Shown here in pieces: positions 18,902 through 28,004 of a stretch of DNA of 64,000 nt. The number at the start of each line of letters is the position of its first letter. Positions within the stretch are counted from its first letter, which is position 1. The position numbers were made by a program, and so were the translations under genes. This DNA comes from CAXQZM01 sp965229645. Lineage in GTDB: Bacteria; Pseudomonadota; Alphaproteobacteria; UBA7985. The stretch spans positions 3,100,001 to 3,164,000 of the forward strand of contig OZ245893.1 in assembly GCA_965229645.1 (NCBI GenBank), read 5' to 3'. Under the pieces are notes generated by a model. That model had not been told where the DNA came from and made no database searches. It worked only from the letters and a program-made list of their open reading frames with translations.

Positions 18902-19132
18902 TTAGATTCGATATTGAACTGTTACAAGTTACATTTTCACATGTTACAATTTGCTAAGAAATGCTGCTATTCTCACTAATATAAGTCAGTATGTTTGCTT
19001 TCTGGTTTGCTTAATTTGTTTCCGCTTAAACTCAGATTAAATTTCTAAGTCGTGGGGCAGGGGGCAGATTCCTTTGCGGCCTCTAGGATCGATACCACTT
19101 TGGCTTGAGGAAGATCTTCCGACGTGAGATAG
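18902..19132 (+). promoter_or_regulatory. AT-rich upstream region of giant gene copy 3 with three GTTACA repeats
   Basis: This region is much more AT-rich than its surroundings. GTTACA occurs at 18921, 18928 and 18943, that is, 7 and 15 bp apart. TATTCT (18969) and TAATAT (18978) are possible -10 elements, but no -35 is well spaced. It ends with TTGAGGAAG about 25 bp and GAG a few bases before the ATG. It probably contains the promoter of the next gene; the repeats may be an operator. Confidence 0.35.
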
Positions 19133-22100
19133 ATGTTTCAAGATCGACGTCTGCAATTGAGCGGTGAGTGGGCCCGTTTGGGTGTCGCGCGTAGCCGTTC
19201 TGGGCTCATCTTTGGGTCCATAGCGTCGCCTCTATGGGCGGCCTTCGGGGTTTGGCGTGCTTTTTTTGCCTTCGTAATCGCAGCGTCGCTGCTTTCCTTG
19301 GCCGTTTCGGCGAAGGCGGACGTGGTTCCTGAGGAGTGTTATGTATCCCCAAACGGGGAGAGCTATGAAGGCACTTCGGGTGAGTGCAGGGGTATGCTGG
19401 TCATTAGCCAGAATGACTTCGACAGCGTAAACTATGCAAATATCCGAACGCTGCTCGAACCTGAAGACTACTATATTTTTATAACTGACGATGGCGATCG
19501 GTATCCCGTTGATAGGTGGTACACCAGTAATGTCACCAACATGGAACACTTTTTTTCGGGTGCCTGGTTGGACGTTGCTGAAACGGTTGATGTCAGTTCG
19601 TGGGATACGTCGAATGTTACCAACATGCGATATATGTTCTCTGAGTTGGAAGATTGGGTGCCCGACATAAGTGGCTGGGACGTTTCCAATGTAAAAACTA
19701 TGGAAGGCATGTTCTATTCTACCAGTGGTGTAAAGGAATTTGGAATTGGAGATTGGGACGTATCAAGCGTTACGAATATGAGTCGCATGTTTCATGAAGC
19801 CAGCGATTTCAATGAACCCCTGAAGAACTGGAATGTATCACAAGTCACCAATATGGACTTGATGTTTTATGAGGCAACGACTTTTAATCAAGATATATCA
19901 GGTTGGAGAGTTAGAAAAATCAATGAAGAACCTAAATATTTTGATGAAGGTGCCAGGTACTGGCGGTCATATAAAAAACCGAAGTGGGACACCTATACTG
20001 AAGAAGGGTTCTTTCCTGTAATCCAAGAATTGGACCCTGAAAATAACTCTAGCTTTCCTGTAGAGAATTCGGAGTTAAGGATCACCTTTGACAAGGAAGT
20101 AAGATTAGGTCAGGGCCATATTAAACTCTACAATAAATTTGGAGACCTTGTTGATTCAATAGATGTTAGAAGTGGTCAAGTGATCGTTGATGATGCGGAG
20201 GCGGAAGTTACTTTGTCGTCTAACCTCGAAGATGGGCAAGTTTACCATGTTTTGATTGACGAGGGCGCTTTTCAAGATACGACCAGTTTTCATAATGACT
20301 TTCAAGGAATCTTAACGGATAGTGTCTGGAAGTTTACGGTTGCTCAAGACATTGACCCTGCAGTGGCGGCGCAATGCGCCATCGATCCGAACAACCCTGT
20401 GTCTTATGTGGGCTCCGTCGAACCATGCTATAACAAACTGGTCATTACGCCTGAAGACTTCAATTCGGTCGGTTCTCGGCATGTCGGCGGTGATGAGTCT
20501 TACTATTTTTATCAAACGATTGGCGTGGACGGCAGCCTTAGCGGTCGCGGACCCGCCAATTGGTACACGGGCAATATCACCGATATGTCGAACTATTTTC
20601 GCGGTTATACCGAACCATCCCACTTGGTCGATAAGTGGGACGTGTCGAATGTTACTGACATGTCCTATATGTTTGCGGAGAACACCCAGATTACAACCGA
20701 TTTTTACGAGTGGGATGTTTCGAGTGTCACCAACATGGAAGGGATGTTTTACAAGACCAACTGGATCGATCACGCCGAACTTGCCCACCCCTGGCTAGGC
20801 GATAGCTATTGGGACACATCAAGCCTCAAAAATGCAAGCAAAATGTTCTACGGCACGAGGAATTTCAACCAGGACATCGCACGTTGGGACATGTCGGGTG
20901 TCACCGATACGTCGGGTATGTTTTATGGGGCGAGAGACTTTAATCAAGACCTGAGTCGTTGGGATATGGGCAACGTCAGGAATGCCAGTGAGATGTTTCG
21001 CGATGCCGCGGCCTTCGATCAAGACTTGAGTCAGTGGGACGTGTCGAAGGTTCAAGATATGAAGGGCATGTTCCGTAAAACCAGTAAGTTCAATTCGGAA
21101 CTTGGGGATTGGGATGTTGGGAACGTTACAGACATGCGTCATATGTTTCGAGACGCAACGGGTTTCGATCAAGATATCTCAACGTGGAACGTGTCACACA
21201 TTTCCAGTGAGCCGAATAGGTTCGATAGAAACACCAGCGAAGACTGGATCGACGAGGAAAAACCGATCTGGGGAACTTTTGGGGACCAGGTGCCGCCTGA
21301 ACTTACGCTGCTGATCCCCAGTTCAGGCGCTAACGATGTGGAGTTGAGCGCAGCTTTGGTGCTTTATTTCGATGAAGATGTGATGGCAGGGCAGGGTGCG
21401 ATCCGGCTCTATGAGGCATCAGGCGCTTTGGTTGAGACAATTTACCTGCCCAACGAAGCCGTCGAGTTTGACGGTTCATCCGTTGCCTTAACCCCGTCAG
21501 ATCCCTTGACCTACCAGACCGATTACTATGTGTTGATCGATCCCATCGCGATTCAAGACCTCAGTCGCAACACCTTTACAGGTTTTAGTGATCCCGAGGC
21601 CTGGACGTTCACAACAGGGCAGGACACAGACGCCCCGACTTTGGTTAGCACCGTCCCCGCCGATGGGGCGAGCGAGGTTGATATCGACGCGCAGCTGACC
21701 CTGACCTTCAGCGAAGAGGTGCAGGCGGGCGAGGGGACCGTCGATCTTTACGATTGGGCGACAAATACCTTGATGCAGAGCCTTGCGGTGGACGGGGCGC
21801 AGGTGACCTTTGCTGGGGCGAGTCTTACCCTAAGCCCGTCGAGCTCTCTGACGTATCAAACCGAGTATTCGGTTGTGATCCCAGACGGGGCCATCTTGGA
21901 TGCGTCGCCCAACCGTAACGCCTTTGCTGGGCTCTCGGGGGCGTCGGACGCGACGTCCTGGCGCTTCACGACGGGGGAAGCGCCCGTGTCGGCTTCGGAC
22001 TCCAGCGTCGAAGCCGACCCGAGCGACGAAGTCCCCGTCGGTGGGTCTTCGACGATCTGGGTGACTTTAAGGGACGTTGAAGGTCACGTTGTTGGCGGCC

Positions 22101-25100
22101 TTGCAAGCCTCATTTCTGGGACAACAAGCCACAGCGAGGCCAGCCTTGGGACCTTCGCCGAGCAGGCCGATGCGGTGGGGGTCTATAGCGCGACCTTGAC
22201 GTCAACGGCGGCGGGCGCTGTTGAAGTAACCCTTGCGGTGGGGGATATCACGTTGGACGCGACGGCGACGGTCAACTTTATAACCATCCCCGACGCCCCC
22301 AGCGATTTTGTGGTTACCCCTGGCGATGGGGTTTTGGATTTGTCCTGGACGGCACCGTTCGACGGCGGCTCAGAGATTGAAGGTTATGAGTACAGGTTGA
22401 ACGAGGGGGACTATACAGCCACGGGCAGTACCGCGACCAGCGCCAGCGTCAGCGTTGCGAACGGTGTGCCCTATGCGGTGACGGTGCGGGCGGTCAGCGC
22501 CCAAGGCGCAAGCGCGGACGCTGCGGTGGTTTCGGTGCCGTCGGTGACGGTACGCAGCGATGCCAGTTCGCCTGTTGAAAGTTCTTTCATTGTCGAGGTG
22601 GTGTTTTCCGAAGGGGTGTCGGGATTTAGCAGCAGCGACCTTCGGTTGAGCAATGCGACTGTTGGGGCGATCACGGGGTCCGACGGGGACGAGGTCTATT
22701 CCTTTGAGGTGCGGGCGATTGCGGAAGGCGAGGTGGCGGTTGGCCTTGTGGCGAACGCGGCGATCAACGCCGATGGATGGGGCAATACGGCCTCTGATCT
22801 CTTGTCCCGGACCTACGATCTCTCTGGGCCGGTCTTTGATCAGGACGGGGTGGATGCTGAGGGGTACCTTGCCTTCAGCGTCGCTGAAAATACCACATCG
22901 GTCTTTGCGACCGTGAGCGCTGACGATGCCCATGGTCCCGTGACCTATGCGTTGGGCGGGGGGGACGATGCGGCACACTTTGCGATCACCCAGACGGGCG
23001 AGTTGAGCTTTGATCTCGATGGCGGCGGGGATTTTGAGGACCCCGCTGACGCCGATGGCGACAACATCTATACCTTTGAGGTTCTGGCTTTGGATGGTGC
23101 GAGCCCTGCCAATAGCACGGCGCAGAACGTGAAGGTGACGGTGACCAATGTGTTTGAGGGCGAGGAAGGGTCCGTCGTCACCATCGAACAAGAAGATGAA
23201 GATACGGGCGCGAGCGTCGATGTATCTGCGCAAGGCCTTGAAATCCCAGAGGGTGAGACCGAAGAGTTGATTTTGACCTTGGTAGAACAGCCGCAGGCAA
23301 CCGTGCAGGTGGATGTCGCATCGAACGACGCGGCGGTCGCGCTGATCCGTGTTGGGGAGGGCGGGCAGAGCTTTGACGCCGATGCGACGACCCTTAGGTT
23401 TGAGCCCTCGACCTGGGACACGCCGCAAATCCTGACGCTTGTCGCGGTCGCTCGCGACGATCTTGCGGACCATGCGACGACGATCGAGCTTGACTTTTCG
23501 GGCAGCAGTGACGCCGACTATGCCAGCGTTGGGACCACGGACTTTCGGGTCACCTCGATCAACACGACCGAACCAGGTATCGAGGTTTCGGGTGCGGGGG
23601 AGGTCTTGCAACTTGATGAGGGGGAGAGTGGGACCTTCGCGGTTTGGCTGACGGCGATCCCGTCGCAGGAATTGACGTTCAGTGTCGTGTCTGACAACGA
23701 AGGGGTTGCCACTGTCGATCTTGCGAGCCTGACCTTCGATGCTGACAATTGGGACCAGGCGCGGACGGTGACGGTGACGGGGGTCGATCATTCGGCCTTG
23801 AGCGACCAAGCGACCGAGATCAGGATTGCGGCGCCCAACGGCACGGAGTTTGCAGGTGTCGAGGCGCGCAAGACGATCCAGGTCACCAATACCACCGCCC
23901 CGACCTTAGACGTGACCTATCCTGGGTCCGAACAGGGCGAGAACTTGAGCGTGGAGGAGGGGTCGAGCACGAGTTTTGAGTTTGCCCTGGCGGGGGAACC
24001 GACCGATGCGGTGACGGTAAAGCTCGCCTTGGTCGATACGGACGCCATCACGGTTGCGGCTGAGGACCAAGGGGATACTTTGGTGTTCGAACCAGGGGAT
24101 TGGGACCAACCGCAGACGGTGACGGTGACGGGGGTTGAGGACCATAATTCGGTCAGCGAGGCGGGCCTTGCGGTGACTCTGGTCGCCTCGGGCGGGGGGT
24201 ACGCGGCGGGCGTCGATGATGTGACGGTCTTGGTCGATGTGATCGACACGGATACCCCAGAGCTTGCGGTATCGCTCTCTAGCATCACGGTCGCAGAAGG
24301 TGGGACGGCAAGGTTCGATGTGCGACTGATGACCGCGCCGAGTGGGGATGTGACGGTGACCTTGACCTCGGAGGATGTTGAGGCGGTGGGCCTATCGGCG
24401 GCGACGGGCTTGGTCCAGGACGACGGCAGTTTGGACCTGACCTTCGCGCCCGAAGACTGGGGGGACGCCCAGGAGGTGATAGTGACGGGTCTGGAGGACG
24501 CGGACACGCGCGATGAGAGCCAGATTGAGGTCCAGATCAGCGCCAAGGGGCAGGAGTACGAGGGCGTGACCGAGGAGGGTGTCAGCGTTTCGGTAGTGGA
24601 TGATGATGCGGCGGCGTTGGCGGTTTCAACCTATGAACTCAATCTAAGTGAGGGCTTTAGCGACAGCTTCGCGGTGGTCTTGTTGACCGAGCCGAGCGGC
24701 GATGTGACGGTGACGCTTGCGGCAGAAGACGTGGGGGCGATCGGCCTTTCTGGCACGACAGGCAGTTTGCAACAGGATGGCAGTTTGGTGCTGACCTTCG
24801 CGCGCCAAACCTGGGATGCGCCCCAAGAGGTGACGGTGACGGGGGTCGTCGATGGCGACACGCAAAATGAAAGCACGTCGATCAGCCTGAGCGCTGCGGG
24901 GGAGGAGTACGACGGCCTCACGGCAGGGCCCATCGAGGTGTCGGTCACGGACACTAGCGTGCAGGGCTTGGTGATTTCTGACGACGATTTGTTCCTCACA
25001 GTGAACGAGGGCGCGCAATCGACCTTTACCCTTGCGCTGGCAACCCAACCAAGCAGCCCCGTGACTGTGAAGGTGACCTCCGATGATTTGGGGGAAGCAA

Positions 25101-27628
25101 GCCTTGCGGCCGAGACGGGCGATTTGCAAGACGACGGCAGTCTGGATCTGACCTTTACCAGTGCGACGTGGTCAACGCCGCAAACGGTGGCGGTCACGGG
25201 CGTGGAAGACGACGATGTCAGTGCTGAGGTGGACGTGAGGCTCACATTGCTGGCCTCGGGCGCTGAATATGAGGGCCTGTCAGAGACCCTTTCGGTCCAA
25301 GTCGTCGACAATGATCAGGTCGGGTTATACCTGTCGGAAACGAGTCTGTGGTTGGACGAGGGCGAGGAAGGGCAATTCATCTTGGCCCTGACTTCGAAAC
25401 CGACTCACGACGTAGAGGTAAGGATCACGTCTGGAACATCAAGCGTGGCAAGTTCCACTGTGGATACGTTCTTCTTCACCCCAGAGACCTGGTCGGACGC
25501 ACAAAGTGTCACGGTACGAGCAGGGGTTGATAATAATCTGGAGCGGAACCGAACGACCTTGACCGTCGTGGTTGAGGGCACTGAGGATGAAGATTACAGC
25601 GAATTGAGCCCGTCCTACGTTACGGTGACGGTGACGGACACGACGGTGCCCGAGATCCTCGTTGACACTTCCAGTTTGAGCCTTACCGAGGGGGGAACGG
25701 GCACTTTCTTCGTGTCTTTGAACGCTGAACCTGCCGATGAGGTGAGCGTAGAGCTGGTCTCGACCAACACGAGTGTTGCAACCGTTGGCGCGGCAAGGCT
25801 GAACTTTAACAACGCCGATTGGTTTGAGCCCCAGACAGTCATGGTCACGGGTGCAAGTCCTGGGGAGGCAAGCATCAGGCTTGAAGCATCGGGCAGTCGT
25901 TTTGACACTGCCGATCAAGTCGAAGTTCTCGCGAGTGTCGTTGCGGCGGAGGGCGTTGGCGCTACGGTGGAGGCGGCGGCGGCAGGTCTCATCGTTTCCG
26001 AATCTAACCTACCAATTGTTGAGGGCGCGACAGGGGTCTTGTCGCTGGCTTTGTCGCATGCGCCAGCCGACACCGTCACCCTGGACTTGGCGGTTGGCGA
26101 CGCCAACCTCGTAAGTGTGGAACCCGCGCAACTGACCTTCACGGAGAGCAATTGGTCCTCGGTCCGCGAAGTAAGGGTTCGTGCCGCTGACAATTCGGAC
26201 TTGGGATCGCATGAGGTCAATCTGACCCTTTCCAGTGCTGCGAGTGCCGATAGTGCCTATGCCGCTTTGGAGGATCAGGCGGTGAACCTGTCGATCCTCG
26301 ACGATGACGCCGCGGTGCTGGTCCCAAGTGTTTCGACCTTGACGCTTATTGAGGGCGCGCAGGCGACCTTCGACCTTGCGTTGGGGGCCCGTCCCAGTGA
26401 AGATGTGACCGTAACCTTTGGATCCGCCGATGCCAGGCTCTTGACGGTGGAACCTGCGCAGCTGCACTTTGTCGTGGCGGACTGGGATCAGGTGCAGACG
26501 GTGACTCTGACATCCCTGCGCACGACGGAACTTGGCTTGACGGACCTTGAGGAAACTAAGGTGACCCTCATGGCGATGGGGGCGGAGTTTGAGGGGGGAA
26601 GCGCCGCTGTCCAGGTCTTGATCGAGGGTGTGCCAGACCACAGCGAGGACACGGGTGCGCTGGTTTCCTCCCTAGCGACCAGCGGGGTTATGGGCACCCA
26701 GATGGGCAATGCGATCAACGATGCGGTTGCGGGCGGGATCAGCGGCGGTTCAGGGTCCCTTGGCGCTGTGGCGGGCGGGTCCTACGACGGGTCGCAGGGC
26801 AGTTACGACCCCGAGGCCTACAATCGGTTGCACGTCATGTCGGCGCGGCAGAGCGATACGGGCTTTACCTTGGTCGATTGGTTCTCGGTCGGTCTCTCGC
26901 AAGCCTCGCTCGACGCCGAACTCGCGGGCGACGGCAGCTTTGCTTACGCGCTGATCGGCAAGGAATTGACCAAAACCAGAGGGGGCGTCAGCGGCGTGCT
27001 GTACGGTGCGGAGACCTCAAGTTGGGACTATGAGGACGAGACCGATGTGGACCGCACGGGCTTTTCCGTTGGATACTACACAGCACGACAAAGCGGCGGG
27101 CTGACCTTCAGCGGTTCGGCGATCTGGACCCTATCGCTCAACGACTTTGTCAGCAACAGCGGGGCGACGGGCGATGCGCAGTCAAGCCGTTGGATTTTCA
27201 AAGGCGGGGTCAGTGGTGAGCGGGCCATGGGCCGACGCGGGGCGAAGCTAAAACCCTATATGGACCTCATGTACGCGACAGAAACACTGGGGGCTTTCGA
27301 CTTCTCCGACGGCACATCTTCGCAGGAAAGCACGGCGAACCTCGGGCGGTTGGGCCTGGGCCTGGAATACGCCACCGCGCCGAGCGCATCGGGTAGCCGC
27401 CTGCTCGTCCGCGGGGAATTGAGCCAAGTCTTTGGGTCCGACGACATCACTTTGAGCGATGGGACGGTCTACAGCCCCAATGAAGATGCGGTGGGTTCGG
27501 TCACCTTCGGCTGGCTGACCCGCCCAGGAACCGACACGACCGCGCAAATCGAACTGACCTTTGGCGAGTTGGGCAACGACGAGGCCGAAGAAATCCGCCT
27601 CGACGGCACCGTGGATCGACGATTTTGA
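19133..27628 (+). CDS. Giant two-block BspA-repeat / Calx-beta surface protein with C-terminal barrel-like domain (copy 3)
   Basis: A predicted 2,831-residue protein. The signal sequence is long: about 40 basic/mixed residues, then FFAFVIAASLLSLAVSAKA with cleavage near 62. It has two cap-plus-BspA modules: the first cap at about 66-145 with repeats at 153-285, then after an SbsA-like Ig domain a second cap (QCAIDPN...PCYNKLVIT) and repeats to about 712. Two SbsA-like Ig domains, an invasin-like domain, FN3 (DLSWTAPFDGG), another Ig-like unit and a cadherin-like unit with DADGDNIYTF follow. Ten Calx-beta-like units fill 1359-2500. The barrel-like domain is 2505-2831, ending DRRF. The segment 21591-24946 is nearly identical to the next gene. 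It is probably an outer-membrane adhesin; ligand unknown. Confidence 0.85.
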   Translation: MFQDRRLQLSGEWARLGVARSRSGLIFGSIASPLWAAFGVWRAFFAFVIAASLLSLAVSAKADVVPEECYVSPNGESYEGTSGECRGMLVISQNDFDSVNYANIRTLLEPEDYYIFITDDGDRYPVDRWYTSNVTNMEHFFSGAWLDVAETVDVSSWDTSNVTNMRYMFSELEDWVPDISGWDVSNVKTMEGMFYSTSGVKEFGIGDWDVSSVTNMSRMFHEASDFNEPLKNWNVSQVTNMDLMFYEATTFNQDISGWRVRKINEEPKYFDEGARYWRSYKKPKWDTYTEEGFFPVIQELDPENNSSFPVENSELRITFDKEVRLGQGHIKLYNKFGDLVDSIDVRSGQVIVDDAEAEVTLSSNLEDGQVYHVLIDEGAFQDTTSFHNDFQGILTDSVWKFTVAQDIDPAVAAQCAIDPNNPVSYVGSVEPCYNKLVITPEDFNSVGSRHVGGDESYYFYQTIGVDGSLSGRGPANWYTGNITDMSNYFRGYTEPSHLVDKWDVSNVTDMSYMFAENTQITTDFYEWDVSSVTNMEGMFYKTNWIDHAELAHPWLGDSYWDTSSLKNASKMFYGTRNFNQDIARWDMSGVTDTSGMFYGARDFNQDLSRWDMGNVRNASEMFRDAAAFDQDLSQWDVSKVQDMKGMFRKTSKFNSELGDWDVGNVTDMRHMFRDATGFDQDISTWNVSHISSEPNRFDRNTSEDWIDEEKPIWGTFGDQVPPELTLLIPSSGANDVELSAALVLYFDEDVMAGQGAIRLYEASGALVETIYLPNEAVEFDGSSVALTPSDPLTYQTDYYVLIDPIAIQDLSRNTFTGFSDPEAWTFTTGQDTDAPTLVSTVPADGASEVDIDAQLTLTFSEEVQAGEGTVDLYDWATNTLMQSLAVDGAQVTFAGASLTLSPSSSLTYQTEYSVVIPDGAILDASPNRNAFAGLSGASDATSWRFTTGEAPVSASDSSVEADPSDEVPVGGSSTIWVTLRDVEGHVVGGLASLISGTTSHSEASLGTFAEQADAVGVYSATLTSTAAGAVEVTLAVGDITLDATATVNFITIPDAPSDFVVTPGDGVLDLSWTAPFDGGSEIEGYEYRLNEGDYTATGSTATSASVSVANGVPYAVTVRAVSAQGASADAAVVSVPSVTVRSDASSPVESSFIVEVVFSEGVSGFSSSDLRLSNATVGAITGSDGDEVYSFEVRAIAEGEVAVGLVANAAINADGWGNTASDLLSRTYDLSGPVFDQDGVDAEGYLAFSVAENTTSVFATVSADDAHGPVTYALGGGDDAAHFAITQTGELSFDLDGGGDFEDPADADGDNIYTFEVLALDGASPANSTAQNVKVTVTNVFEGEEGSVVTIEQEDEDTGASVDVSAQGLEIPEGETEELILTLVEQPQATVQVDVASNDAAVALIRVGEGGQSFDADATTLRFEPSTWDTPQILTLVAVARDDLADHATTIELDFSGSSDADYASVGTTDFRVTSINTTEPGIEVSGAGEVLQLDEGESGTFAVWLTAIPSQELTFSVVSDNEGVATVDLASLTFDADNWDQARTVTVTGVDHSALSDQATEIRIAAPNGTEFAGVEARKTIQVTNTTAPTLDVTYPGSEQGENLSVEEGSSTSFEFALAGEPTDAVTVKLALVDTDAITVAAEDQGDTLVFEPGDWDQPQTVTVTGVEDHNSVSEAGLAVTLVASGGGYAAGVDDVTVLVDVIDTDTPELAVSLSSITVAEGGTARFDVRLMTAPSGDVTVTLTSEDVEAVGLSAATGLVQDDGSLDLTFAPEDWGDAQEVIVTGLEDADTRDESQIEVQISAKGQEYEGVTEEGVSVSVVDDDAAALAVSTYELNLSEGFSDSFAVVLLTEPSGDVTVTLAAEDVGAIGLSGTTGSLQQDGSLVLTFARQTWDAPQEVTVTGVVDGDTQNESTSISLSAAGEEYDGLTAGPIEVSVTDTSVQGLVISDDDLFLTVNEGAQSTFTLALATQPSSPVTVKVTSDDLGEASLAAETGDLQDDGSLDLTFTSATWSTPQTVAVTGVEDDDVSAEVDVRLTLLASGAEYEGLSETLSVQVVDNDQVGLYLSETSLWLDEGEEGQFILALTSKPTHDVEVRITSGTSSVASSTVDTFFFTPETWSDAQSVTVRAGVDNNLERNRTTLTVVVEGTEDEDYSELSPSYVTVTVTDTTVPEILVDTSSLSLTEGGTGTFFVSLNAEPADEVSVELVSTNTSVATVGAARLNFNNADWFEPQTVMVTGASPGEASIRLEASGSRFDTADQVEVLASVVAAEGVGATVEAAAAGLIVSESNLPIVEGATGVLSLALSHAPADTVTLDLAVGDANLVSVEPAQLTFTESNWSSVREVRVRAADNSDLGSHEVNLTLSSAASADSAYAALEDQAVNLSILDDDAAVLVPSVSTLTLIEGAQATFDLALGARPSEDVTVTFGSADARLLTVEPAQLHFVVADWDQVQTVTLTSLRTTELGLTDLEETKVTLMAMGAEFEGGSAAVQVLIEGVPDHSEDTGALVSSLATSGVMGTQMGNAINDAVAGGISGGSGSLGAVAGGSYDGSQGSYDPEAYNRLHVMSARQSDTGFTLVDWFSVGLSQASLDAELAGDGSFAYALIGKELTKTRGGVSGVLYGAETSSWDYEDETDVDRTGFSVGYYTARQSGGLTFSGSAIWTLSLNDFVSNSGATGDAQSSRWIFKGGVSGERAMGRRGAKLKPYMDLMYATETLGAFDFSDGTSSQESTANLGRLGLGLEYATAPSASGSRLLVRGELSQVFGSDDITLSDGTVYSPNEDAVGSVTFGWLTRPGTDTTAQIELTFGELGNDEAEEIRLDGTVDRRF
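21591..24946 (+). repeat. ~3.36-kb near-identical internal segment, copy A
   Basis: From ATCCCGAGGCCTGGACG to GAGGTGTCGGTC this segment matches 30631-33989 with only scattered substitutions and one 3-base length difference. Flanking sequence on both sides is clearly less similar. It encodes one SbsA-like Ig domain through the fifth Calx-beta-like unit. Confidence 0.85.
26648..27628 (+). repeat. 981-bp C-terminal barrel cassette, copy B
   Basis: Almost identical to the cassettes at 14637-15617 and 35667-36647, and of the same length. It starts at GACACGGGTGCGCTGG and ends with the stop of the gene. Confidence 0.85.
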
Positions 27629-27662
27629 CGGAATGTGTTTAACGAGCAACAGCGCCAAGTGC

Positions 27663-27733
27663 GCGCTGCGGGGGCCGCAGTCGCGGCCCTTATACCAGCG
27701 ATCAAAAGAGTCATTTTCAATCGCCGCTGGTAT
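27663..27733 (+). repeat. MITE-A right-end fragment
   Basis: Only the last ~70 bp of the element is present: the GCTGCGGGGGCCGCAG hairpin, the inner ATACCAGCGATC and the right end CGCCGCTGGTAT. The left arm with the TTGACA hairpin is missing. It lies about 35 bp after the stop of giant gene copy 3. The remaining spacer to 28004 shows a lone CCGTTGGTAT at about 27921, another isolated end. Confidence 0.7.
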
Positions 27734-28004
27734 GACTCCGTCGCGGATTCCAAGTCTGCTGGAACAATCGGCCCCAAAAGAGCATCCGCGCCAACAAAAG
27801 GATTTAGAGCCATTCAGCCGATCCATTACAAACGCGAACGGTTTTTAGGTCAAAGCACCGCCGAGTCATTTTAACCTTTCGCCCGTAAAGGCGCTTTCAA
27901 GCAAAGATCGTTTGATTCTTCCGTTGGTATTTTGAGACCTTTTGTTGCAGGTTTGGCATCTGGGTTCTTGCTTCGCGGGTAGGTTGGTGGCAAGGAGTCC
28001 GTCT

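Noticed and set aside
22370..23809. Long open frame (479 codons) on the minus strand inside giant gene copy 3
   Set aside because: It is antisense to a repeat-rich, GC-biased coding region, has no family resemblance, and its partner at 31242-32852 exists only because the DNA is duplicated.
27942..28004. TTG start for giant gene copy 4
   Set aside because: ATG 28005 has a well-spaced AAGGAG and a signal peptide of better shape.
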